From Corydoras sp. C115 (taxonomy: Eukaryota > Chordata > Actinopteri > Siluriformes > Callichthyidae), in assembly GCA_019802505.1 (NCBI GenBank), contig JAFMOC010000243.1, forward strand, positions 275,001 to 339,000: a stretch of 64,000 nucleotides of DNA, given 5' to 3'. Made by a program: the position numbers and the translations under genes. Below, in pieces: positions 11,941-23,600 of this stretch. Numbering within the stretch: the stretch's first letter is position 1; each line of letters opens with the position of its first letter. The notes below the pieces were generated by a model. That model worked only from the letters and a program-made list of their open reading frames with translations, had not been told where the DNA came from and made no database searches.

Positions 11941-11944
11941 AGAT

Positions 11945-12880
11945 AGCGGATTGATTCCGGCCCACGGCCCACGTTTTAACTGGCCCACCTGCCACATTGC
12001 CACTTACGAGCTGTGGGCCAGATGAATGTAGGCTAGCTGGGTGTGGGGGGGGGGGGGGGGGTATAATAAATGAACTAATAAATTAATATGCAAAATGTTT
12101 CCGGCCCACGGCCCGTATTTTCACCCGGCCCATCCGCCACATTGCCAATTACGAGCTGTGGGCCAGATGAATGTAGGCTAGCTGGGTGGGGGAGGGCATA
12201 AATTAAGTAATAAATAAATATGCAGAATTATTCCGGCCCACGGCCCCCATTTTCATCCGGCCCACCCTCCACATTGCCAGTTACAAGCTGTGGGCCAGAT
12301 GAATGTAGGCTATCTAGACATGATGATGGGGGGGTCTAAATTAAGTAATAAATAAATATGCAAAATTATTCCGGCCCACGGCCCCCATTTTCATCCGGCC
12401 CACCCGCCACATTGCCAGTTACAAGCTGTGGGCCAGATGAATGTAGGCTATATAGACGTGATGATGGGGGGGGTTTAAATTAAGTAATAAACAAATATGG
12501 AGAATTATTCTGGCCCACGGCCCCCATTTTCACCCGGCCCACCCTCCACATTGCCAGTTACAAGCTGTGGGCCATATGAATGTAGACTACCTAGACGTGA
12601 TAATGGGGGGGTCTAAATTAAGTAATAAATAAATATGCAGAATTATTCCGGCCCACGGGCCCCATTTTCATCCGGCCCACCCGCCACATTGTCACTTACA
12701 AGCTGTGGGCCAGTTTAATGATTTTTTATGCGGGCCACCTGAGGCCCACGTCTGTAGACTATCTAGGGGTGATGGGAGGAGGGGTCTAAATCAACTTCAA
12801 TTAATAAATAAATACGCGGAATGACTCCGGCCCACGGCCCCAATTTTCACCCGGCCCACCCGCCACATAAATGAGGACAC
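11945..12880 (+). repeat. ~140-bp tandem repeat, seven copies
   Basis: Units begin with CGGCCCACGGCCC near 11957, 12102, 12233, 12370, 12511, 12649 and 12829. They continue with CGGCCCACCCGCCACATTGC, AGCTGTGGGCCAGATGAATG and AAGTAATAAATAAATATGCA. A G run of variable length ends most units. The GGCCCAC motifs resemble hAT-like or other fish repeats, but I cannot name the family. Confidence 0.85.
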
Positions 12881-13190
12881 TTGTGCAAACTGGCCTCGGT
12901 TGTAAAGTGGCTCTCAGTAGGTTCGGGTGCCTCACAAAATGATAAAGTGCTGAATAAGCGGTTCTGTTATAAACCACGTTATATAAACTCTATACCTCTG
13001 AACAATAATCTGACTGTGATGTCACAGTAAAGGAGACAGTGTTGGCCAATCAGCAGCTGGACTCGCGTCAAACGAGGTCTGCTTCGTTAGAACTCGGGAG
13101 CCAGCGATTAACGAGCGTTTTTTTTGTTTTAAATACACTTGGTCCTCGTTTTTGTATGTAAACAATCGAGTCGGCTGTGTTCCAATCCTG
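12881..13190. other. Short unique stretch
   Basis: It includes TGATGTCACAG (CRE-like) near 13017 and CCAATCAGCAGCTGG near 13047. These are isolated motif matches without promoter context. Nothing else is seen. Confidence 0.35.
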
Positions 13191-16110
13191 CGTTAACCTC
13201 ACGGATAAGCCCCTCCCACCTCATACGGCAAGTTAGCCCCACCCACTAGTGTAACAAGCGTTAACCCCGCCCACTTATTATACAGCTGTTTAATTTAATT
13301 AATTTGCCAAACAGATAAGCCCCTCCCATCTACCATACAGCAAGTTAGCTCCACCCACTAGCGTAACAATCGTTAAACCCCGCCCACGTATTATAATCCA
13401 TCTGAATTAAATTAATTTGCTTAACAACAGATAAGCCCCACCCACTTACCATAAAGTAAGTTAGCTCCACCCACTAGTGTAACAAGCGTTAACCCCGCCC
13501 ACTTATTATACAGCTGTTTAATTAATTTGCCAAACAGATAAGCCCCTCCCATCTACCATACAGCAAGTTAGCTCCACCCACTAGCGTAACAATCGTTAAA
13601 CCCCGCCCACTTATTATACAGCTGTTTAATTTAATTAATTTGCCAAACAACAGATAAGCCCCTCCCACCTACCATACAGCAAGTTAGCTCCACCCACTAG
13701 CGTAACAAGCGTTAAACCCCGCCCACTTATTATAATCCATGTTAATTAAATTAATTTGCTTAACAACAGATAAGCCCCACCCACTTACCATACAGCAAGT
13801 TAGCTCCACCCACTAGTGTAACAAGCGTTAACCCCGCCCACTTATTATACAGCTGTTTAATTTAATTAATTTGCCAAACAACAGATAAGCCCCTCCCACC
13901 TACCATACAGCAAGTTAGCTCCACCCACTAGCGTAACAATCGTTAAACCCCGCCCACGTATTATAATCCATGTTAATTAAATTAATTTGCTTAACAACAT
14001 ATAAGCCCCTCCCACTTACCATACAGCAAGTTAGCTCCACCCACTAGCGTAACAATCGTTAAACCCCGCCCACTTATTATACAGCTGTTTAATTTAATTA
14101 ATTTGCCAAACAACAGATAAGCCCCTCCCACCTACCATACAGCAAGTTAGCTCCACCCACTAGCGTAACAAGCGTTAAACCCCGCCCACTTATTATAATC
14201 CATGTTAATTAAATTAATTTGCTTAACAACAGATAAGCCCCACCCACTTACCATACAGCAAGTTAGCTCCACCCACTAGCGTAACAATCGTTAAACCCCG
14301 CCCACTTATTATAATCCATGTTAATTAAATTAATTTGCTTAAAAACAGATAAGCCCCACCCACTTACCATACAGTAAGTTAGCTCCACCCATTAGTGTAA
14401 CAATTGTTAAATCCCGCCCACTTATTATATAGTTGTTTAATTAAAATTGCCAAACAACAGATAAGCCCCTCCCACCTACCATACAGCAAGTTAGCTCCAC
14501 CCACTAGCGTAACAAGCTTTAAACCCCGCCCACGTATTATAATCCATCTTAATTAAATTAATTTGCTTAACAACATATAAGCCCCTCCCACTTACCATAC
14601 AGCAAGTTAGCCCCACCCACTAGTGTAACAAGCGTTAACCCCGCCCACTTATTATACAGCTGTTTAATTAATTTGCCAAACAACAGATAAGCCCCTCCCA
14701 CCTACCATACAGCAAGTTAGCTCCACCCACTAGCGTAACAAGCGTTAAACCCCGCCCACGTATTATAATCCATGTTAATTAAATTAATTTGCTTAACAAC
14801 AGATAAGCCCCACCCACTTACCATACAGCAAGTTAGCTCCACCCATTAGTGTAACAATTGTTAAATCCCGCCCACTTATTATATAGCTGTTTAATTAAAA
14901 TTGCCAAACAACAGATAAGCCCCTCCCATCTACCATACAGCAAGTTAGCTCCACCCACTAGCGTAACAATCGTTAAACCCCGCCCACATATTATAATCCA
15001 TCTGAATTAAATTAATTTGCTTAACAACAGATAAGCCCCACCCACTTACCATACAGCAAGTTAGCTCCACCCACTAGTGTAACAAGCGTTAACCCCGCCC
15101 ACTTATTATACAGCTGTTTAATTTAATTAATTTGCCAAACAACAGATAAGCCCCTCCCATCTACCATACAGCAAGTTAGCTCCACCCACTAGCGTAACAA
15201 TCGTTAAACCCCGCCCACGTATTATAATCCATGTTAATTAAATTAATTTGCTTAACAACATATAAGCCCCTCCCACTTACCATACAGTAAGTTAGCTCCA
15301 CCCACTAGTGTAACAAGCGTTAACCCCGCCCACTTATTATAAGCTGTTTAATTAATTTGCCAAACAACAGATAAGCCCCTCCCATCTACCATACAGCAAG
15401 TTAGCTCCACCCACTAGCGTAACAATCGTTAAACTCCGCCCACTTATTATAATCCATGTTAATTAAATTAATTTGCTTAACAACAGATAAGCCCCTCCCA
15501 CTTACCATACAGCAAGTTAGCTCCACCCACTAGTGTAACAAGCGTTAACCCCGCCCACTTATTATACAGCTGTTTAATTAATTTGCCAAACAACAGATAA
15601 GCCCCTCCCACCTACCATACAGCAAGTTAGCTCCACCCACTAGCGTAACAAGCGTTAAACCCCGCCCACTTATTATAATCCATGTTAATTAAATTAATTT
15701 GCTTAACAGATAAGCCCCACCCACTTACCATCAGTAAGTTAGCTCCACCCACTAGTGTAACAAGCGTTAACCCCGCCCACTTATTATACAGCTGTTTAAT
15801 TTAATTAATTTGCCAAACAGATAAGCCCCACCCACCTACCATATAGCAGGTTAACTCCACCCAATTTTCCAACAGTCGTTAAACCCCGCCCACTTATTAT
15901 ACAGTAAGTTAACTCCCCCCATTTATCCAACGATCGTTAAACCCCGCCAACTTAATATACAGTTTGTTAATTCAATTAAATTGCTAACCAACAGATAAGC
16001 CCCTCCCACCTACCATACAACAAGTTAGCTCCACCCATTCGTGCAACAAGCGTTAAACCCCTCCCACTTATTATACAGCATGTATACAACAGATAAGTCC
16101 CACCCACCTA
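13190..16110 (+). repeat. ~112-bp minisatellite, about 26 units, CACCC/GC-box rich
   Basis: Each unit contains ATAAGCCCCTCCCACCTACC, CAAGTTAGCTCCACCCACTA and CGTTAAACCCCGCCCACTTA, followed by an AT-rich linker. Linkers alternate between two forms, CAGCTGTTTAATTTAATTAA and AATCCATGTTAATTAAATTA, so a ~225-bp dimer is often the real repeating unit. Two or three CACCC or CCGCCC boxes recur per unit. The array lies about 0.4-3.3 kb past the receptor stop codon, so a long 3' UTR might enter it. Unit complements supply ATTAAA, a variant polyadenylation hexamer, on the gene strand. Confidence 0.95.
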
Positions 16111-16143
16111 CCACACAGCTGGTTAACTCCGCCCATTTGTCTA

Positions 16144-16391
16144 ACACCCTTTAAGCCCCACCCACCACACAGCTTTAGCCCTTCAATATTTAGCCCCACC
16201 CACTATTTCTAAAGCCCGTTAGCCCCGCCCACCCGTCAGTTTGAACGATCGGCGAGGCTGAGCGTCAACACCCTTTAAGCCCCACCCACCATACAGCTTT
16301 AGCCCTTCAATATTTAGCCCCACCCACTATTTCTAAAGCCCGTTAGCCCCGCCCACCCGTCAGTTTGAACGATCGGCGAGGCTGAGCGTCA
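16144..16391 (+). repeat. 124-bp tandem duplication in the 3' flank
   Basis: Two near-identical copies start at 16144 and 16268, each from ACACCCTTTAAGCCCC to GGCGAGGCTGAGCGTCA. They are richer in CCCCACCCAC boxes than coding DNA and look like a diverged outlier of the adjacent minisatellite. They lie 85-330 bp downstream of the receptor stop codon and are probably part of the 3' UTR. Confidence 0.9.
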
Positions 16392-16476
16392 ACCCCAGGA
16401 CGGGAACACAGAACGGCGCGAGTCAAAACGAAAGCTAACGGAGCGACAGATGGTGACGTCATCGCCCGCCGTTCTC

Positions 16477-16827
16477 TTAGTTGACGTAATAGAGCCAATA
16501 GATGATGTTGAAAAAGGAGAAGACGGTGGGGAAGATCATCCGCGACCACTTGTCGATGGAGTTGACGTCCGACAGGTCGGGGATGGTGATCTTCAGCTGC
16601 GAGGCCCGTCTCCGGAGCCGGCTCTTCTTCTGGGTCATGTGGTGCTCCAGCGCGTTCCTGCCGAAGTTCTGCCGGCCCAGTCCGGCCTTCCGGTACTGCA
16701 GCGCCGTGCTGTCGTACGCCAGCATGGTGGTGCGCGGGTCGCTCAGACTCAGGGTCAATTCGGAGGGCGCCATTTCGGCATTCTTCATCTCCAGCGGGGT
16801 CAGCAGGATGTTCTCATGGGCCTCCAT
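16477..16827 (-). CDS. gabrb2: GABA-A receptor beta subunit, terminal coding exon (TM4)
   Basis: This exon encodes the end of the TM3-TM4 intracellular loop, TM4 and the extracellular C-terminus of a Cys-loop chloride channel subunit of the neuronal plasma membrane. The acceptor TTTTTAG lies just above 16827, the exon starts in phase 0, and TAA is at 16477-16479, giving 116 codons. Visible marks are HENILLTPLEMKN (the beta-loop motif), DPRTTMLAYDS and QYRKAGL (beta-2 rather than beta-1 or beta-3 wording), RRRASQLKITIPDL (the basophilic-kinase serine that is S410 in mammalian beta-2), and TM4 ending NIIYWLYYVN, the standard beta terminus. The first ATG is internal, not an initiator. Repeats crowd both sides: a 124-bp duplication downstream and GC-rich repeats upstream. 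Beta identity is very firm; the beta-2 assignment comes from loop residues. Confidence 0.93.
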   Translation of the reverse strand: MEAHENILLTPLEMKNAEMAPSELTLSLSDPRTTMLAYDSTALQYRKAGLGRQNFGRNALEHHMTQKKSRLRRRASQLKITIPDLSDVNSIDKWSRMIFPTVFSFFNIIYWLYYVN

Positions 16828-16899
16828 CTAAAAAGCAACGGGTCACATGTAAGCGCATTTCGAAAAACCCGGGCTGCCAGCGCTAATCTTACGTATAAT

Positions 16900-17160
16900 A
16901 TTACGTCAATTATTTATTGACGTTTCCGTTGCGGTTAAGCCTTGTTGGGTTCATCTAGTAGTCTGTCCTTTGTATCGTCTCTGGACCACCTGACCACCCA
17001 ATTGGTATCTCCTGGTATGTCTAGCCTCTGCCCACCCCCCCATTAGGGTTAGAACCCTCCGTGTTGACCACCTAGTCATGGAAATCCCACTTTGACCCCC
17101 CCCTTGTTCGGTCCAGAACACCGGTAGTCATTGCGCTCTAGGTCTACCAAACCTCTACCC
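16900..17160. other. Intronic segment related to 19.37-19.49 kb
   Basis: Sequence around 17045-17135 (AGAACCCTCCGTGTTGACCA, TCATGGAAATCCCACTTTGA, GTCCAGAACACCGGTA) matches 19379-19473 in the same orientation. It is an isolated second copy of that segment. It lies in the intron preceding the terminal receptor exon. Confidence 0.6.
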
Positions 17161-18660
17161 TTGGCAACAAGTTCCTCCCCGTTACCGAGGGTGTTGTAGG
17201 ATCCCTCGTCCCACTGCCCTGTGCTCCAGGTGTCCCTCGTGACCCACTTCTCGCCAGACTTCCTGTGGGGAGTTGTTCGGTTATTCTAGGGTGATTCTGG
17301 TACCCTTCCAATGATCCCTTGGGTATTTTGTAACTCATTTTTCTGTTTTGAGTCAAGGTTCTGTTTCATGTGACGCCCATAAGGAGCATCCAACAAAAGT
17401 CCCAACATTCTGGACCGAGTCAGGGCAGTCGAGAGGGATTCCCATGTCTACCGGGGGGGCAGGGGATTACCACTGAGGGTTACAACAATGGTAGTACAGT
17501 TGGGCCGAGGCAGGAGAGAAGAGAAGGCGGAGGAAGGAACCAGCAACGAGTTCCTCCCATTTACTGAGGGTGTTGTAGGATCCCTCGTCCCATGGCCCCG
17601 TATTCCGGGTGTCCCATGTGACCCACTTCTGGAGTTGTAACCCTCCCCTCCCTTCTGCCAAAGAGCGCCTCCTTTGGGGGAGCAGGTGTCACAGCAGCCA
17701 GGAGAAAGTGGAGGGGGGAACCGGCAAAATTACCACCCTCTTTACCAAGGGTGTTGTGGGTTCCCCCCGGTCGAGAGGGATTCCCATGACAACCGGGTGG
17801 GGGGGATTACCACTGAGGGTTACAACAATGGTAGGCGGTTGGGCCGAGGCAAGAGAGAGGAGAAGGCGGAGGAAGGAACCAGCAATGAGTTCCTCCCATT
17901 TACTGAGGGTGTTGTAGGATCCCTCGTCCCAGCGCCCCATGTTCCGGGTGTCCCTTGTGACCCACTTCTGGAGTCGTAACCATCCCCTCCCTTCTGTCAG
18001 AGTGCCTCCTTTGGTGGAGCTTGTGTCACCGGAGCCAGAAGAAAGTGGAGGGGGGAACCGGCAAAATCCCCCCCCTCTTTACCAAGGGTGTTGTGGGATC
18101 CCCCTGGTCGAGAGGGATTCCCATGAAAACCGGGGGGGGGGTGGGGGGCAGGGGATTACCACTGAGGGTTATAACAATGGTAGGTGGTTGGGCTGAGGCA
18201 GAAGAGAAGAGAAGGCGGAGGGAGGAACCGGCAAAGGTTCCCCCCCCCTTCACTGAGGGTGTTGTAGGATCTCTCCCCTGCTAAGAAGCCTGTTCTCCAG
18301 CGTGGCTGTCCTTAAGTTCCCCCTTCTCTGTAAATGTCACGGCACTCTCTCCCCTTGGGGCTGTCCCTGATCTTCACGGCTGTGTGAGAATGTACTCTTG
18401 TTTCTCGCCTCGTCGCTTCCTCACTTCACCTTTCCCTCGTCCCCCCGTCCCGTGCTCCGGGTGTCCCTGGTGACCCACTTCTCGCCAGGCCTCAGGAGTT
18501 GTAACTACCCCCTCCCTTCTGTAAAGAGCGCCTTTCTTTGCGGAAAGCGGACTGTCCAAAGGGTGAGGGAGGAACCGAAAGACGGCCGGTCCAACGTTCT
18601 CAATGGAGGGGGATGCTACGGGGCGGGGCAAAGTGGAGGGGGTGGGTCCGCCTGAGTCGC
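17160..18660 (+). repeat. ~350-bp GC-rich tandem repeat, about four copies
   Basis: Copies are marked by GAGGGTGTTGTAGGATC near 17198, 17568, 17904 and 18256. Units contain CCCACTTCTGGAGT, GGGATTACCACTGAGGGTTA, GGTTGGGCCGAGGCA and GAGAAGGCGGAGGAAGGAAC. A related half-unit, TTTACCAAGGGTGTTGTGGG, alternates with the main one. Copies are diverged and some truncated. Open frames across it are translations of the repeat. Confidence 0.85.
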
Positions 18661-18714
18661 CTGTAAGCTTCTGCTGTCCAATGAGCGGCCAACACAATGC
18701 AAACAAAACAAAAT

Positions 18715-19195
18715 GGGTGGAGCTAACTGGTTGTTGGGTAGGTGGGTGGGGCTTATCTGTTTGACAAGTTAATTTAATTAAAACAGCTGTATGATAAGTG
18801 GGCGTGGTTTAACGCTTGTTGAACAAATAGGTGGAGCTAACTTGGTGTTTCAAAGGTGGGTGGGGTTTAACGATTGTTACACTAATGGGTGGAGCTAACT
18901 TGTTGTTGGATAGGTGGGAGGGGCTTATCCGTTGTATGGTAAAACTATTTAATTAAACAGTTGTATAATAAGTGGGTGGAGCTAACTTACTGTATAATAA
19001 GTGAGAGGAGTTTAAGTCTTGTTGCACAAATGGGTGGAGCTAACTTGTTGTTTGGAAGGTGGGAGGGGCTAATTTGTTGTTTGTCAAATTTATTTAATTA
19101 ACAAGCTGTGTAATAAGTGGGCGGGGCTTAACGATTGTTGCACTAGTGGGTGGAGCTAACTTGTTATTTGGTATGTGGGAGGGGCTGACTGCTCA
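18715..19195 (-). repeat. Inverted copies of the 13.2-16.1 kb minisatellite
   Basis: Four to five diverged units read on + as GTGGGTGGGGCTTATCTGTT, TAATTTAATTAAAACAGCTG, AAGTGGGCG, GGTGGAGCTAACTTG. These are the reverse complements of the 13.2-16.1 kb array, so the two arrays flank the terminal coding exon in opposite orientation. Confidence 0.9.
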
Positions 19196-19493
19196 TTGGA
19201 CAGCAGAAGTCTCCAGGAGACTCTCGCCATCACGTAATTGGTTGGAACACGCCCCTCCTCGTTGCCCCGCCCCGTAGCTTCCTCCTCCATTGAGAACGTT
19301 GGTACAGCCATCTTTTGGTTCCGCGTCCCCAACTGCCCCAAACCAGCTGACTCTCCGCCCCCCCCCCCCCCGCCAGTGTTAGAACCCTCCGTGGTAACAC
19401 CCTGCACCCCCGTCGTCATGGAACTCCCACGCTGACCCCTCCACTCGTTCCGTCCAGAACGCCGGTACTCATTGTGTTCTTGAGGCCAGCTAA
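19196..19493. other. Intronic sequence related to 17.04-17.14 and 18.55-18.67 kb
   Basis: TTGAGAACGTTGGTACAGCC and the GCCCCGCCCCGTAGC region reappear in reverse-complement form near 18580-18640. GTCCAGAACGCCGGTACTCA matches 17111-17130. The interval looks like rearranged local repeats. Confidence 0.5.
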
Positions 19494-19504
19494 CCACACA
19501 CACA

Positions 19505-19558
<54 letters not shown>
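19494..19558. repeat. (CA)n microsatellite
   Basis: A CACACA run is interrupted by a few AAACAC steps. On the gene strand it reads TG-rich and is intronic. The cysteine/valine open frame over it is an artefact. Confidence 0.95.
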
Positions 19559-19694
19559 GTGGAGTGATGAACGATGATGATGATGATGTCATGATGGCAG
19601 GATCACGGGGTACAATGTAAAGCCGAGACTCATAATGGAACGTTTTCCGGGTGCGACCCTTACGTTACTAAGTTAGTGTAGCGGTTTAGAGTTG

Positions 19695-19756
19695 GGTTCC
19701 ACCTACGTGGACCTGGACCTGGACGTGGACTTGGACATGGACGTGGACCTGGACCC
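19695..19756 (+). repeat. Hexanucleotide GGACCT/GGACGT-type microsatellite
   Basis: Runs of GTGGACCTGGACCTGGACG with point variation, about ten hexamers. Confidence 0.8.
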
Positions 19757-19856
19757 AAAGAAGTGGTTACGGTACTAATTGCGATGGCGTCATTAATGCA
19801 TAGCCACTGAGGTCATGGTGTTCTGTAGGTGGGGTCACGACGATCACGTCTACTTG

Positions 19857-20095
19857 GACTTTGGGGGTCGTCTCCGGGGACATCTCCAGGGGATCTCCGG
19901 GGGTCGTCTCCGGGCGATCTCTGGGGGCGTCTCCAGGGGTCTCTGGGGGTTGTCCCTGGGGGATCTCCGAGGGTCTCTGGGGGTTGTCTCCGGGGTATCT
20001 CTGGGGGTCGTCTCCAGTGGTCTCTGGGGGTCGTCTCCAGGGGTCTCTGAGGGTTGTCTCCGGGATCGTTTCCGGGGGTCTCCGAGGGTCAGGTG
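19857..20095 (+). repeat. Short-unit GC-rich minisatellite (CTGGGGGTCGTCTCC)
   Basis: About ten units of roughly 20-30 bp based on GGGGATCTCTGGGGGTCGTC with variants. Open frames exist in three forward frames and one reverse frame across it, which marks it as repeat rather than coding. Confidence 0.85.
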
Positions 20096-20306
20096 ACACT
20101 AAACTGTCCTAGCCCTGTAGGTATCAGTACCGGCTGACGGAGGGTTGAATACCCTACTACTTCGCTGTGGCGCCCCCATATGGGGAGTCATTAGCTCATG
20201 GGGCGATCTGATTGGAGGATGGGTGCAGGCGATGGGGGTGGAATGGTGCTCGGCGAGCGGGGCGAGGGGGTCGATGGGTCCGGACGGCCGGCCCGCCGCG
20301 GTATAC

Positions 20307-20447
20307 CTTATTCTTTTGGTCGCCTAGTCCTATCGCCGCATCGTCCACAAAGATGGGCTCCCACAACGAGTCAATGGCATCGATATCGCGGGGCCTCATT
20401 CTGGCATACAGGCCATCGTTTCTCTGAACTACATTTCCCATCAACCA
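20307..20447 (-). CDS. gabrb2: Candidate cassette exon in the TM3-TM4 loop of the GABA-A beta subunit
   Basis: I read this as an unrecognised 141-bp exon. On the minus strand a branch-like CTCTGAC and a TGTGTGCTTGCAG acceptor precede TGG at 20447. An open 47-codon stretch then ends AATAAG at 20307, followed by the donor GTATAC. Both ends are phase 0, the phase of the junction between the upstream exon (ends at 28189) and the terminal exon (starts at 16827), so it can be included or skipped without a frame change. The peptide is acidic in its second half, with RPRDIDAIDSLWEP followed by VDDAAIG. Mammalian GABRB2 has an alternatively spliced ~38-residue insert at this same junction containing SLWDP; the SLWEP match is short, so homology is suggestive only. 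Caution: its 5' part (complement of ACTACATTTCCCATCA) resembles a ZNF143-type motif common in repeats. Confidence 0.5.
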
Positions 20448-20639
20448 CTGCAAGCACACACAACCAGGTCAGAGGCCTGAGGCGCCAACGCTTACAAGAT
20501 ACAGTGAACAGCATTCAGCAACATCAAAGCCTTCAGGTCATTAAGATCATTAATTATTCATCAGTAATCAGTCCTGATCACCGGCAGGTTGAAGCCGTGT
20601 TGTTCTGAAAGGTGGCAGCATGGTGGCGTCGGTTAGCGC

Positions 20640-23600
20640 TACTTTAACGCATATGATTCACTATTTGACTCAGCTTTTAAATGATATGACTCACTATTTG
20701 ATTCGTTTTAGTAACATGATTCACCATTTGACCGTTCCTTCAAAGCATGTGATTCACTATTTGATTCAATTTTTATAGCATATGATTCACTTTTTGACTC
20801 AGTTTTTAAAGCATATGATTCACTATTTGACTCAGCTTTTAAATGACATGATTCACTATTTGACTCAGCTTTTAAATGATATGATTCACTATGTGATTCG
20901 TTTTAGTAACATGATTCACTATTTGACCGTTCCTTCAAAGCATGTGATTCACTATTTGATTACATTTTTATAGCATATGATTCACTATTTGACTCAGCTT
21001 TTAAATGATATGATTCACTATTTGATTCGTTTTAATAACATTATTCACTATTTGACTGTTCCTTCAAAGCATGTGATTCACTATTTGATTCAGTTTTTAT
21101 AGCATATGATTCCCAACTTGAATCAGCATCTAAAGCATGTGATTCACTATTTGATTCAGATTTTAAATGCTATGATTCACTATTTGATTCGTTTTAGTAA
21201 CATGATTCACTATTTGACCGTTCCTTCAAAGCATGTGATTCACTATTTGATTCAGTTTTTTAAAGCATATGATTCAATTTTTGATTCAGCTTTTAAATGA
21301 CATGATTCACTATTTGACTCAGCTTTTAAATGATATGATTCACTATTTGATTCATTTTAGTAACATGATTCACTATTTGACCGTTCCTTCAAAGCATGTG
21401 ATTCACTATTTGACTCAGCTTTTAAAGCATATGATTCACACCTTGAATCAGCATCTAAAGCATGTGATTCACTATTTGACTCAGCTTTTAAAGCATATGA
21501 TTCACACCTTGAATCAGCATCTAAAGCATGTGATTCACTATTTGATTCAGTTTTTAAAGCATATGATTCACACCTTGAATCAGCATCTAAAGCATGTGAT
21601 TCACTATTTGATTCAGATTTTAAATGATATGATTCACTATTTGATTCGTTTTAGTAACATGATTCACCATTTGACCGTTCCTTCAAAGCATGTGATTCAC
21701 TATTTGACTCAGCTTTTAAAGCATATGATTCACACCTTGAATCAGCATCTAAAGCATGTGATTCACTATTTGACTCAGCTTTTAAAGCATATGATTCACA
21801 CCTTGAATCAGCATCTAAAGCATGTGATTCACTATTTGATTCAGTTTTTAAAGCATATGATTCACACCTTGAATCAGCATCTAAAGCATGTGATTCACTA
21901 TTTGATTCAGATTTTAAATGATATGATTCACTATTTGATTCGTTTTAGTAACATGATTCACCATTTGACCGTTCCTTCAAAGCATGTGATTCACTATTTG
22001 ATTCAATTTTTATAGCATATGATTCACTTTTTGATTCAGCTTTTAAATGACATGATTCACTATTTGACTCAGCTTTTAAATGCATATGCATATAGCATAT
22101 GATTCACAACTTGACTCAGTCTTTGAACCATATGATTCACTATTTGATTCGTTTTAGTAACATGATTCACTATTTGACTGTTCCTTCAAAGCATGTGATT
22201 CACTATTTGATTCAGTTTTTATAGCATATGATTCCCAACTTGAATCAGCATCTAAAGCATGTGATTCACTATTTGATTTAGATTTTAAATGCTATGATTC
22301 ACTATTTGATTCGTTTTAGTAACGTGATTCACCATTTGACCGTTCCTTCAAAGCATGTGATTTACTATTTGATTCAATTTTTATAGCATATGATTCACTT
22401 TTTGATTCAGCTTTTAAATGATATGATTCACTATTTGATTCGTTTTAATAACATGATTCACTATTTGACCGTTCCTCAAAGCATGTGATTCACTATTTGA
22501 TTCAGTTTTTAAAGCATATGATTCACACCTTGAATCAGCATCTAAAGCATGTGATTCACTATTTGATTCAGCTTTTAAACGATATGATTCAGTATTTGAT
22601 TCGTTTTAGTAACATGATTCCCTATTTGACCGTTCCTTCAAAGCATGTGATTCACTATTTGATTCAGTTTTTAAAGCATATGATTCACTTTTTGATTCAG
22701 CTTTTAAATGACATGATTCACTATTTGACTCAGCTTTTAAATGATATGATTCACTATTTGATTCGTTTTAGTAACATGATTCACTATTTGACTGTTCCTT
22801 CAAAGCATGTGATTCACTATTTGATTCAGTTTTTATAGCATATGATTCCCAACTTGAATCAGCATCTAAAGCATGTGATTCACTATTTGATTTAGATTTT
22901 AAATGCTATGATTCACTATTTGATTCGTTTTAGTAACGTGATTCACCATTTGACCGTTCCTTCAAAGCATGTGATTTACTATTTGATTCAATTTTTATAG
23001 CATATGATTCACTTTTTGATTCAGCTTTTAAATGATATGATTCACTATTTGATTCGTTTTAATAACATGATTCACTATTTGACCGTTCCTCAAAGCATGT
23101 GATTCACTATTTGATTCAGTTTTTAAAGCATATGATTCACACCTTGAATCAGCATCTAAAGCATGTGATTCACTATTTGATTCAGCTTTTAAACGATATG
23201 ATTCAGTATTTGATTCGTTTTAGTAACATGATTCCCTATTTGACCGTTCCTTCAAAGCATGTGATTCACTATTTGATTCAGTTTTTAAAGCATATGATTC
23301 ACTTTTTGATTCAGCTTTTAAATGACATGATTCACTATTTGACTCAGCTTTTAAATGATATGATTCACTATTTGATTCGTTTTAGTAACATGATTCACTA
23401 TTTGACTGTTCCTTCAAAGCATGTGATTCACTATTTGATTCAATTTTTATAGCATATGATTCACTATTTGACTCAGCTTTTAAATGAAATGATTCACTAT
23501 TTGATTCGTTTTAGTAACAAGATTCACTATTTGATTCAGTTTTTAAAGGATATGATTCACACCTTGAATCAGCATCTTAAGCATGTGATTCACTATTTGA

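Noticed and set aside
16450..16920. Plus-strand 156-codon frame
   Set aside because: It is the antisense shadow of the terminal receptor exon, whose minus-strand reading is unambiguous.
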